Positions 1-11,801 of a stretch of 64,000 nt of DNA are shown here, piece after piece; positions within the stretch are counted from its first letter, which is position 1, and every line of letters begins with the position of its first letter. The notes beneath the pieces are model-generated. The model did no database searches and was not told the origin of the DNA. It saw only the letters and a list, made by a program, of their open reading frames with translations. The position numbers and the translations under genes were made by a program. Source of the stretch: Crotophaga sulcirostris (lineage: Eukaryota; Chordata; Aves; Cuculiformes; Crotophagidae); NCBI GenBank assembly GCA_013397455.1, contig VYZB01000120.1:376595-440594 (forward strand), given 5' to 3'.

Positions 1-2154
1 AGGAAATTGTTCAGCTTGTTCATGACAAAACAGAAACAAAATAGAAAAGCTGTAGCAGAGAAGTGATTTCTTTGCAAAAAACACTTCCTCATTAAGATCA
101 CCATTATAACCCTTTTCCACAACTACAGACCAAGGTGTCTGAAGCAAAGTGATGACTAAACAAAAGGAGGGTATTCAGTAAGCATAAAATAAAAGCAAAG
201 AGGAAATTTTAAATTGAAGTCCTACCAAAAAAATCTTGCTATTTATACAGAAAGTCTCCAAACTCCTTTAACTCTCAAAAAGAGACATTCTAATTTCTTA
301 ATTCTTTGGCGAAGTAACTGTGTTAGTTTTCTTAATAACTGTAGGGATTGTCTTCTGTCTCATGCCTATCTTTTTTTTTTTAAAGTCTCAAACACACAAC
401 TGCACCTTCTCAGAAAACCACTGAACTTACTGAATCAACATTTGTCCATTACTTCAGTAAATCAAGAGGAGTTCCTTTAAAGAATCAGTCACTGCAAGAC
501 CTTCATTTCCCACCTCCTTTGTCCTAAGAGAGCAATCATACACTCTTTATTTTGCAAAAAGTCATGACAGACACAGTATCTCCTCACATTAACAACACCT
601 CCAATTGCTTTGAAGAATTATTCATCTATTTTTCTTCCTCTTCCCCCCACCTCAATCAAATAATTAGTTGCCCTACAAATATAAGGTGAGGTAGAAGAGA
701 TACGTAGACCATCACTGGAGTGGAGGCAGTTCGTTCTGTGATGGAGGGGGATATTTTATCCTTTGTATGAAAGTATAACAGATCCTTAAAACAAAAATGT
801 TATAGCAATCCATGCTCACAGAGGACTTTCTACAGACAGGAGAAAACCCATGTTTCTAAGATGTAATAAGACTGTTTTCTTTCAGATCAAGTAACCTGGG
901 GCACCACCACAGTAAGCCAATTTGCAAACAATAGCTGTAATTATAATTTGTACAGAATTGTTTGGCACAGCCATCTACAATTAGATACGGGATTTCCTTT
1001 TAAATTCCAAAGGGACTTCCACATCCCTGTCTTTCTTTACTGTGGTTAAACATGAGGAACAAACAAGGTGTCACTACTTCCTGAAAGAGGAAAAGAAGGG
1101 GCGGAAAAAACCCACAAGCTGCCAGTAAAGACAGAAAGAAAAGTTGATTTTCTTAGAATTGATCATTCCTACATAGACTGAAAATAACCTTCAAGGGTCA
1201 ACTATTAAGCTACAAAGGGATTCCCCTATTCCCACATAGGAAAGAAGGAATTGTTTATTTTCATGAATTAATTTAATCATAAAACTTTTTGAACACCCAC
1301 CCTTCAGAAAAATGAAGTGTTGTGGAAAGTGGTTGCTATTATGTTTTATTTTAATAGAGATGTATCAGACAATTATAACACAACAAAATCAGGAGGTGGG
1401 CGGCTTTAGAAACACAGGGTTGCTTAATTTTTAATTTTAGGTTTTATCCCTGTGTTATATAATAAAGCCAGAAAAAGAATGGCAAATGCCTTTTCTAGTC
1501 CCTCTTCTCATTTCCCCACTAGGGGTCTTGTAATTCTTCACATTTTCAGGGTAAATTTGGACTATACATAGTAACAAAATGTTCTCTACAACTCATTCTC
1601 AGAACTGTATCTTATTGCTCAAAAAGAAATGCAAGTGGGAGACCTGTATGAAATGTGACTTTGAGCAACAACAGAATTTGCAGTTCTACAACCACAGGAA
1701 TGATCAAAGCTTCCACGCCATGTAGTACCTCCCTTCCATGGGGGAATCAAAGTGGTTTTCACTCTTCATAGGCAGTTGTGCAGGAAAACTGATTAAGTAG
1801 TGCAGGTGTATAAGGGAATGACCCCATTACACCTGTTTTCTGACGTTCCAAAGATCTGTTGCTATGCAAGCTAAAGATCCATAGATGGCAGCATTGACTC
1901 AGTAATAAATCTTCATCACAGTGAGGTCAAAACACTTCACAACACTGTTTCTTACTGGAGGCTAAGCTCCACTTTCAGATGTCACAGATCTTAGCATCAG
2001 GCAGTGCATTGGGCCCAGAATTCTCTGGTATTAAACAGGAAGATCCAGCAACACTACTAAAAGATACTATGCCAAGCACCCACCCAATAACCATGGCAGT
2101 TTAGGTTCCATCACCTTGGAAATAAACTCCGCCAGTAATGAGCAGTAATATTAA

Positions 2155-2475
2155 AGGGTGTACCAGTATTTAAAGGGTGGCTACAAAGAAGATGGAAACT
2201 CCCTTTTACAAGGATGCACAAGAAGAAAACAATGGGTACAAGTTACTCCTGGGGAGATTCCAGTTGGACACAACAGGAAATTTTTTTGCCAAGAGAACAA
2301 TCAGTCATTGGAATAATCTCCTCAGGTAAGTGGTGGATTCCCCAACATTGGACACTTTTAAGATTCAGCTGGACAAGATGTTGGGCCATCTTGTTTAGAT
2401 CATGCTTTTGCCAGGAAATTTCAGACCAGATGATCCTTGAGGTCCCTTCCAATCTGGTATTCTGTGATACTATGA
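2155..2475 (+). repeat. Old CR1 LINE 3' fragment
   Basis: Diverged CR1 3' region. Recognisable blocks include GGTACAAGTTACTCCTGGGG near 2233, the interval around 2340-2400, and the terminal GATCCTTGAGGTCCCTTCCA near 2431 followed by TTCTGTGATACTATG. Orientation is plus. Many mismatches to younger copies imply an old insertion. Confidence 0.8.
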
Positions 2476-3756
2476 GCGCTGTGAGCCATGGGCTATTGGT
2501 ATAGTTCTTATGGTCACCTTCATGTGCTGTTAAATTAGAAATAAGAAGGAATATAGAGATGTCTGACATCCCTCCACCTTTACTGCTTTTCCTTCCTCCA
2601 TTGCACCTTATTAAAAATGAGCTGTGCACTCTCTCCAATTTCTATAGCTCAGGCAAGAACCTGGTGCCTCACATCACCACACAGCACAGAGCTCAGAAAC
2701 AAGCAAACGAAAGCAATGTCCCAGATGTTCTAGGAGAGAAATAAAAATATGCTGACAGCCAGTGTGATTTGGAGGCAAAGGATAAAAGTGTTTGAGAACG
2801 CTGACTACACAAGTCCCAGTTCAGCTTCCCTGGTTCAGCCCCTCTTAAAGCCATCTTTACCAAAACAGTGTCAACACAAGAAAACTTGCTGCTTAAATTC
2901 CTGAAATTCAAATCTCTGTTCTGCCTTATTCTGCTAGGCTTCTTGTCGAGATAAACTTCAGGAGTTTCAACTCCTTCCCTTTAAAGTGCGTGTGTATGTG
3001 AAAATTATATATATATATATACGTAATTTAATAGTTTGTCAGAAAGTGCAGAGTCCTGTGACAGGACCCAGCACTGCACCTAGTTGGGTATGATGAAAAA
3101 GGTCTTAAGGGCCTTTATTTCTTGTCCTTCCAAGTCTAAAGGATAAGTGCATTTCAAAGAGCAGAAGAGAACAGCACACTGATATTCAGCCTCCGTGGAG
3201 CACGTGGGTAGCCTCCTTCGGAGTTTTTCCCATAGCAGAGAGAGCACGAAGCGATATGGCAGAACGCCAGTGTCTGTATGTCAGGTGCAAAGGATGAGGG
3301 TCATCTGCTCACAGCCAGCTCTGCTTTCTCCCTTTCCCAGCTCACAGCATCAGTCAGGCTTGTCCCACACTCAACTTCTCCTCCACTTCCCCTCAAGGAC
3401 AGTGCTGAGCCTACACACCAAGCAACCCTGCCCTGCAGAGATCCTAACTAACCAGATCCTCTGCTCTGTGATAGGAAATGAGCTGTTTTGTTTCAATCTG
3501 GATTGTACCAGCTTCTTTACCACCCTGAACACTCCCGCTCATGTCAGCTCAGCTCCACCACAGCACACCAAGCTTCACACCTTCAGCACATCACTGTGTT
3601 TGTTAATCTGTGCCAGAAGGAGGTGGCACAGGCAGAACAACACTAGGAGACCATCGCTTCAGCAAAGCGAGCCACCTGCCAGGGCAGGTCACCATGGACA
3701 GGAATGTGACACACAGCCAGGTGCCCTTCAGTTTAAAGGACAACTCTTATTCTAAT

Positions 3757-3896
3757 TCAAGGAAGCATTCAAGGTCAGGCTGGATGGGGCTCTGAGCATC
3801 GTGATCATGTTAAAGATGTCCCTGCTCCTGCAGGGGGGTTGGACCAGATGACATGCCAAGGCCCCTTCCAATCCAAAGCATTCTATGATTCTATGA
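3757..3896 (+). repeat. CR1 LINE 3' end
   Basis: CR1 3' terminus with AAGGTCAGGCTGGATGGGG, GGTTGGACCAGATGACATG and the tail ATTCTATGATTCTATG ending near 3896. 5'-truncated to about 140 bases. Confidence 0.88.
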
Positions 3897-6800
3897 AATA
3901 CTTGCAGACTTCACGTACTTTCAACTAGACATGTCCCTGCCATGCCAAAACATATGTAGCAATTTTTAATTATTTAATTTCTGATGGCATACATGCAAGC
4001 TAGTAACTGAGCAGAGGTTGTCCAACCTCCCAAACTCTAGAGGAGTCAAAATTATTTTCCCTGCTTTTGCACTAGATTTCATCAAAAGAATCCCAGTATA
4101 AGCAGCTCCCAAAAAAGACATTTCTCTTGAAACATTAAGTCTATCCCTGGGAGGAACATGAAGCTTCAGAACAGTACTCCCACATACCTGAGAATTTTAA
4201 GAGCAGTTCAGTAGCAAAAATATCACACACCATATATTTAGTAAGGAAAGAGTATTTGAAAAAAGCTCTCCTAGACACTTCCAAACTGGAACAACTAACT
4301 CATTGCATAGCTCCTGACACAGCATACAGATTTTGAAAAGAAAAGAAAAATGCTGAGTACTCATTCAGGTTTTAAGCAACTATGAAATATTCGTCATAAG
4401 AAATCGGTACTTTTGGGGGAAAAAAAGCTGCTTCTCAACACAACAGAACACAGGTGGAAAGCAGAACACAGACTTAAAACTGCCAAAGGCAATGTGGGTT
4501 CATCAACACGCATAGGAGCTGTGCTGGTATTTACCATGAGCTAATATTAGCCTGCATACATCCTGAGGTTGCTGCTGCTGTGTAACAAACCACTGTGTCT
4601 AGTCCACTACCCCACTCTCAGAGATCTTAGAGGTGCAACTTTAATTTCCATTAATTTTTGAAGTATTGCTTCTTTCAAAGGCTGATACTGCTAAATGGAT
4701 GGACTGCAGGCCAGATACATCATATATTTTTAGGGTATTTAGTGACACTGGGTGTGTCCTGGCTGTACAAGAGAAGGAGGGAAAAAAAGGCAATATCTCC
4801 AGGAGATACATGGAATTTCATTTTCATCACTGATTTTTTTTAAAAAAAAGAAAAAAATCAGCAACTCCTTCCTAAAACCATACCAAATTCCAGCAAAAAC
4901 ACAGAAGAGAAAGCAAAATGTGACAGTGATCAGGACATGGCAGACACAGCTAATGAGGCTGCAGTCCTCATAAGCTGCTCTGCTTCCCATTCTTTCACCT
5001 CTGCTGCACACAGCATTTATAGTCTCTCACAGGTTGAGGAGTGGGAGAGGAGGGGCAGCTGCGCTGTGATGCAACCTTTGAGTAACACACACATGGCAAA
5101 ACTGGAAACAATTGCAGTACATTTATGCATTCAGTGTCATGACAACTTTTAACCAGCAGTCTATTCTTAAACTTTCACTGTGGTACCACACAAGATGTGC
5201 ATAAAAAATGAAGCACAATTTTATCAAGGTTTAGAACCATAACCCCAAACTGCATGCGAGCTCACCCACAGCAGCAAGCTGCTAAGTTAGCACACTGACA
5301 CATGGGAGAGTTGCTTCCTGCACCAGTGGTGCACTGGGCTGTGCAAAAAGCTTCAGTTCTCTCTTTTCAGTAGGTCCAAATGATGGAAAGTTCAGAAGGA
5401 GAACACAAGCTCAAGCCTACTCCTTACCAATCTGAAGCGGAGGGTGACCCTTCTGCCTCTCTGCGTGCAGAACTTCCCTGTATCAGCTGGACAAAGCTTA
5501 CATTACAGTTAGTGGACAGGCAAAACATACTTTTCCGTACCTTGACTAAACCACCGAAAGAGAAAGACCCAGCAGTGCATTGCTCCTACAAAAGCAACAG
5601 CATGAAGACAATCCGCTCAGTGCTGCACTTGCAAATTGTTGCAAGTGATCTAGCTCATTTCTCCTAAGGTGTAACACCAGGTAGTGAAGGGACCATAACA
5701 GACCACACGTGCCTTATCCTCAGACATGAAGCACGTTGGCTTAGCTCTGAACTACTCAAAAATGGCTTTAACACAATGTAACACAACTAAAACAATCTTC
5801 TTCACTCCCCAGACTTCAGAATAGCAACAGAAGACCTGGAGGGTACTAAGCATTCATTTCAGCAAAAGCTGGAACAGTGGAAGTACTCACCCATCTGAGG
5901 GAAAGCAATGCAAGATGCTCATCTCTAGCTGATAAAACAGTACAGAAGGAGAAGAAAACAAAAATAGAGTCAGGTGCTTCCTACAACAGAAACCAAAGCG
6001 CCAGGGGAATGGGGCACAGCAGAGCAGCCACTGCCTCTCGCAAACCGCAATTGGTGCAACTTTTCACTGGGGTGTTCATGTCCAAATGTTTACCACCCTG
6101 CAGCTGCAGCCAGCCTGAGCACCTTGACAAGAATAAGCATGAGCTTGCTGGCAGCACAAACACCTCTTTTCAGCCCTCTGCTGCCAGACAGAGCTGCCCC
6201 TCAATGCTTCGGGGAGGCCTTCCAGCCGGCCAGTAGCAGTTTGGCTGCCTCTTCTCCACCTGGCAGATTGCAAAAAGCCTGACTGAAAGAAGAACACAGA
6301 CTGACATGTATGTGCTACAGCAAACCAGCTGGATGGCTAACGTGCCAGTAAACCCAACTGTATAGATTCCAGCTGCCCTTGCATGGCACAGCCTCCCCTG
6401 CAGGGTCAAGACCTCAGACACCCTCCCCAGATGAAAAGAGACACAGCTACAAACACTCATCCTTGCCATCCTCCCCCAAGAAGACAGCAAGTTTACCAAG
6501 AAGCAGTTCACTGCACACAGCTCTTCTGACCCCATCCACTGGGTTTCCACCCAAATCTAAACTACTTTCGTACTCCCTCTTTAGCTAAAGAGGGCACTGC
6601 CTACCCACTTGCTGGTTTCGGTACATTCATAGCACAGTTCAGGTTGGAAGGCACCTCTGCACTTCTGTACATTAGTTTTCCCAAAATACCCTTCCCTAGG
6701 AGAGCTTAAAAACCTAGTTGTTCTCTTCCAGGAGCCACAAATGCTTTTAAAAACACATATGTCACAGAATTTCAATAAGCTTCCACTAAATTTGAAAACA

Positions 6801-8179
6801 GCATAAGTGACTCATCTCGCTGGAGCGTGCTCCAGAGCTGTTTTGCTAATGATAAAGCCACTGAAGAGTTTTCAACACTGGTTAGACCTTTTAAGATACT
6901 GCTTAACCCTCAAAATATTAAGCACTTTTTAATAGATTTCTATTTCTATGAAACAGTCTGGGTAGGATTTGCAGCTCATTGCATTTAAGAGGTCTTTGGA
7001 ATGATCACAAAAATTAAGTTTGGTATTAGTTCACCTAAACAGGAAAGACCAAATACTAATCTACTCATTGAAAACCATACCTAAGTCCCTCCCCGTGATT
7101 ACTTCACCCATCACACTGACCTCTGCAAACGCCTACGCACTACCACAGAGCCATTCAGCTGAGATAAACTACATGACCCCAGAAGAGAGGGTATTTTTCA
7201 CTAAAGTCATCTTTAGCACTCAGTGGGGACCACCTTCCTACGCTATTTTTACAGTCAGTTAAGAAAAACGTGCGCATCCTGGCAAACTCTTGACTGCATG
7301 TCAGGAGGAGACTGAAACATTACTGTTCCCTTCCTCAATACACATCTCTTTTTGCTTTATTTAGGGGGGAAAGATGGAGACCATAAGAGGTAACAAACTT
7401 CCTGTAGTGTGGTTCGAGGTCCCAAAGACTACTGGCCAGAGACCTGGAGCTACCAAGCGCTCTACCTGGTATGATCTGAATGGCTCTTTCAAAGATTGGA
7501 TCTTTTTCCCAAGTTGACAAAGAGAAAACATAGGAAATTAGTCTTCTCTACCGATTAGCCTTTGTGAATACTCTCATCCCACCAATGGTGTTTTTTGCAG
7601 TGACAGAGTTCAGAGATTTCACTCCATTTTAATAAAGGTTAAAACCTTTTGTCATGCAACACTTTGCTGCAAAGCTCTTAAATAGGCATGCTATTATTTT
7701 AGTCAGCAAATACAGAAACAACGCTGTTGTGTTAGTAAAATACGGTAAGTACAGGCATAAACAAAGTCATGTATTCAAGTGAATCAAACTTCTCATTTCA
7801 AATGTAGTTTCTGTCACTTTCAGACTGACTACTATCCAAGGCAATATAAATAAAATGGGAATTTCCACAAAAAAACAGACTACACCCTACAGAAAATACA
7901 TTTACATTGTGCTGATTAAAAACTTTTGCCTAATCAAGATGCATATTCTTGCAAATACCTTTGCATGTAAACATCAGCCAAAAATATGCTTTCATTATAA
8001 CCACAAACATTTAAAAATGCTATTTAAAAATATATATATAGTACAAACAGTATATACAAACAGCTCAGTTTGACCAAACTGGAAATATTGTAAAAGCTTG
8101 CCTGTTCAAAGGAACCAGAAATATCAGTTCCCAGACACTGCATATACGTGAAATATTAGCAAGATACTTTTAGGTGTGA

Positions 8180-8343
8180 CCAATAAAAGCTCAGAAGTAG
8201 CTAGATTGCGTCATTGTTTCCTGCCTGCAAAGAGGAGCTATTTTAGCTAAGTGAAGCTGAGCAGAGAAGAGGAAGTCTAAACCTTCTACAGATTTAGGGC
8301 CATGAAAGGAGCATCTCTGAAGAAACTTTGTAGTGCACAGAAG
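8180..8343 (+). other. GPR18: Candidate promoter and untranslated first exon of GPR18
   Basis: Mammalian GPR18 has non-coding 5' exons spliced to one coding exon. Here a strong donor, CAGAAG|GTGAGT, ends at 8343, about 3.4 kb upstream of the coding-exon acceptor. Upstream are CCAAT at 8180-8184 merging into an AT-rich AATAAAAG that could serve as a TATA-like element, and a PU.1/ETS-type GAGGAAGT at 8269-8276, in keeping with an immune-cell gene. The first transcribed base is not determinable, perhaps about 8210. An ATG at 8302 opens a 14-codon frame running exactly to the donor. A second plausible donor, CACCAG|GTAAGC, lies at 10843 and could end an alternative leader exon. This is inferred from signals only, without transcript evidence. 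Confidence 0.4.
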
Positions 8344-8349
8344 GTGAGT

Positions 8350-11300
8350 AACAATCTTATTATGCTATGTCAAGAAAGAACCTTGGATGTTCATGGATGT
8401 TGCTAAGACAGATTTCTTTCTGCAGAAGCTGAACATGGGAGTTTATTTTAGAATAAATGAAAAGAAATCTAACTCTTTAATGCACTTTCAACTACCAGTA
8501 GCATTCTATAAATAATATTTAAAGCACAACAATTGCATTTGCAAAAGCATAGTACCATGAATACTGTTGTTTAGGGGTTTAACAATGAATTTAAAAACAT
8601 GCAATAACTAAAAGCTTTGGTAAGCATGTTATCACAAAAAGAAAAAAGAATGTTTGTTTTCATTAAACTAAAAACAGGAGAAGATCTTATTGCTTGGTCT
8701 CTCTGTGCTTTGCTGAAAGCCGTGTCCTCCTCAGGGAAATGTGAGCAAATGTAACGGACAGCCAAAGGAAAAAGGGGGATCGGGAAGAGCGATATGCGCA
8801 CAATCCTTTAAATGGAGTCAATGTTGCCTAACTCATAGTAAGAATCTGGAGGAAAAGATTTAATTTTGGTTTTGTTCTGAAAGTCTTCGTTCTTCTACAC
8901 AGTCCCTAGATGGGCTTCACAATTCACGTTAGGCATCCAGGACTTAAGCTATCATTAGAAAAATAAAATAGATGATTGATAGAACATATGGACCAACATC
9001 AGAGTAATTATTTAGAACTAACACAGATATCCAGAAACCAGTGACTCCACGGGTTCTTCAGCAAGCGCTTGAATCAATACCAGTAAGTGTTAACATTGTG
9101 AAAAATGGCAACTAAGGCAAAACCATTCATCCAGAAGCACCCAAAGATCTGCTTGGGCTGACCTGGGAGTTATCAACCTGAACTCCACGCAGACAAGTAC
9201 TGATGTAAAAGTAGAACATATGCATTTGTGTATAAATGCAGGTAGTTAACCACACACTTAAAAAACCTCATTATTTCCTACCTGCATAAATGTTAAATTT
9301 TAGATTCTTAAAAATTAAAGTTAGGAGAAATAACTAATTGTCACACTGACATGCATTTAAACCCACAAAGTTTGGAAACTACTTTCAACACTAAGCAAAA
9401 AAATCCCCTTTTTGTTACAATAGGTCCATTCTTTGATATATCTCAAAACTGGCACAAACTTGATAAAAACAGCAAACAAGGCCTACATCTACAAGTTTTC
9501 CTGATAGAAGCTTACGCCAGATCCAGGTTCTCCTCTTCCCATAAACATCAGCCTACTGGTTATTTCGGAAACAGGAACTGATCAGAAATGGTTACAGTCA
9601 CTGCAATTCCAAAGAAGAGAAGAAAAGAACAAAACCAAAACCAAAATCCATCCTGTTTATTAACACTCATGTATAAAAAGTGAATTCTTCTACCTATCCT
9701 ACACATTGTGCACTGTGCCATACACAACCACTAGCCATAGAGAGAAAAACAGAACAAAAGAGGAAAAAAAAGGCATTTAAGATATGCAGGGACAGGGAGT
9801 GTGTGCATATTAAGCAATATTTGGGCAACTTTATGCAACAACAATGAAAGTGGGACAGAATAGCAGATCATATTTCAACTGTGCTACGCACATATGCTAT
9901 AAAAGTTTTCTTTCAAGGTTATGTCATCTACCTTTCAATAAGGCAGCTATCACTTTATTTTTTATTTTTAGTGTTCTTTACTCAATGAGGTATTTCAGAG
10001 ACACTCATATAGATGCCCTGTAAACTTTTTTGTCAGTATATACATAGCTTTTCCCAAAATACACAAATTCTGTGGCACGTTCTAATGACCTCATCTGATA
10101 GGAAAATTCACCTTTTTGTTTTGTACAGCTAAAAGAAAACTCTTTGAGAAAAAAATTTAGGACCAGATATTTGTATGTGTATTTTTTTTATATCTCTGTA
10201 ACTGGAGAATTGTAAGAAAACCAGAAGCCCAAACTTTCCTCAGGGATATGGTTTAGTAGTGGACAGGTATGGTTGGACTCGATGATCTCAATGATCTTTT
10301 CCAACCAAGTGATTCTATGATTCTATGAAACATCATTATTTCAAGGCAGAAACGAACCTGAAGATTTGAGAGGTCATACTTAAGTTAGCTACACCATGGA
10401 TACTCTTTTCAAAAGTAGGTGATATTTGCCAGTGTCGAACCAGGATGTTAGATTAGTAAACACCGTTTCAATTCCCTGTTTATATCCCAGGAAAATGTAC
10501 CTGGTAACCTTACGCTGAAAGCATAGACCAGTTGGGCAGCAACAATAAGTTTTTTTTTAATGCATTCTTGACTTCTGGAGATAAAACACACAGGAATTAC
10601 GCACCCTTCTGCTCTTGAGAATATATCTGGTGCCTAACTGACACTATAGAAGTTACTTGGTTGTCTGTCACACACGGGAAAATCAGACAAACCACCCTCA
10701 CCTCCTCCTCTTCACAAAGTTGCCACAGGGCTGGGTAAAAGGCCAAACAAGAGGAACTCTCCCACGCAAAGCCATGAAACTGTGACCACAGCAAGAGCCA
10801 GGAGGGGGTGTGGGTCAACCAGAGCGCCCAAGCAAACACCAGGTAAGCTCTGCCATCCTCAAATGGCTCCCCAGGAAACCAGGGGATAATAATCTCTTCC
10901 AGTTCTCCTCACCTGAGGCTGCACAATGACGCTTCAGATATCCAATTCCTACAACCAAGAAACTGAGAGAAGTGACGCAACTGCGCTCTGGAACAGCTGG
11001 CTATGAGCCAGCAACTTTTCCCCCAGCAAACACCATTCACATAGGGCCTGATCAGAGACTGCACTGCTTCCCATCTTTTTAATTTTTTAAGTATAAAGTC
11101 TATCAATCTATTAATCTCATTTATATATCTGGTGGTTGGTTCTGATGCCCTGGGAATAAATACTGCATTAGAAGCCACATTGCTATTAAGACAGCATTTT
11201 AGCATCTTTTACAAGCAACAACATGCACTTATTCTTTTGGGAGCTAAGTAGTTCCACCACAGACTAAATGCAAAGTCGATACTTCACTTTGTATATCTAA

Positions 11301-11757
11301 ATGTCACTACATGCCACGCTCACAAGTTTCTATTTGTAACTAGTTTTAGTCACTAATTTTTCAACAGGGACAACTTGAAGAAATATTTTCTTTAGAAACA
11401 GCTCCCTTATCCCAATTGCAGCTGTTTCAATCTAATTACCAACCACTGAAGCGCACTCAAAGTAGCTGGTCAACCTGGACTTTTTGATTCCTTATATAAG
11501 AAGCCTCTTAAGTAATTAGGAATATTTAATTCAAACTAGCTTATAAATACCATTTCTCGCAAGTCTGATAGTACATGTTCTTCCTTCAGAGCACAACAGT
11601 GTATCAGGAGTCAGAAAAAGCAACAAAGCTAGCACATTCTCACAGCTAAACAGTATGATCCCATCACTCAACACCATCCTGCAATAATTCTCATCTATTT
11701 TTAAATAAAGCTTTTATTTCACTGAGAATAACTTTACATATTTTATCTATTTTTTAG
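8350..11757. other. Predicted GPR18 leader intron (also UBAC2 intron)
   Basis: AT-rich non-coding sequence between the candidate first exon and the coding exon of GPR18. Contents are a small CR1 end (10241-10328) and a cryptic plus-strand donor at 10843. The minus-strand frame at 10909-11205 shows no family resemblance and is treated as chance. Confidence 0.55.
10241..10328 (+). repeat. CR1 LINE 3' end, short
   Basis: About 88 bases of CR1 terminus: ATGGTTTAGTAGTGGACAGG, then GGTTGGACTCGATGATCTC, then GATTCTATGATTCTATGA at the 3' end. Severely 5'-truncated, as is usual for CR1. Confidence 0.88.
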
Positions 11758-11801
11758 TGTATTTATGGAGTGCAACAACTATTCCTAAATTCAATTAAAA
11801 T
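11758..11801 (+). promoter_or_regulatory. GPR18: GPR18 coding-exon 5' leader with a short uORF
   Basis: A pyrimidine-rich tract ending TTTTTTAG at 11757 is a good splice acceptor, so the coding exon probably starts at 11758. The 44-base leader contains an upstream ATG at 11765 that opens a 7-codon frame (MECNNYS) ending TAA at 11786-11788, 13 bases before the receptor ATG. This uORF is present whichever upstream exon is joined. Its effect on translation is inferred. Confidence 0.6.

Larger units (their letters stand above)
1..8170. other. UBAC2 intron 4, distal part; no coding exon recognised
   Basis: AT-rich intronic sequence on the UBAC2 transcript and upstream of GPR18. It holds two identifiable CR1 pieces (listed separately), a possible short CR1 tail near 6626-6662 and an (AT)n run near 3007-3021. 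The ORFs here (for example 3195-3755 and 5877-6236) have no recognisable domain and lie in unbiased composition. No UBAC2 exon 5 and no GPR183 sequence was seen. Confidence 0.7.

Noticed and set aside
3195..3755. 186-codon plus-strand frame
   Set aside because: No domain, no Kozak or splice context, overlaps other frames in the same interval; composition like surrounding intron.
4829..4860. AT-rich near-palindrome (GATTTTTTTT ... AAAAAAATC)
   Set aside because: Explained by adjoining T and A runs; no sign of a transposon end or structured RNA.
5877..6550. Cluster of 60-126-codon frames on both strands
   Set aside because: Open in several frames at once, which indicates base composition and not coding.
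10909..11205. Minus-strand frame ending at a GTGAGG donor, considered as UBAC2 exon 5
   Set aside because: Its translation (ending ISEASLCSLR) has nothing in common with UBAC2 after exon 4, and the phase does not fit.
1..11757. UBAC2 exon 5 and GPR183, expected next in the human-like order
   Set aside because: Searched by eye for the APVFALFVPFYCS-type exon on the minus strand and for a second receptor; neither was seen, so both are placed outside the window.
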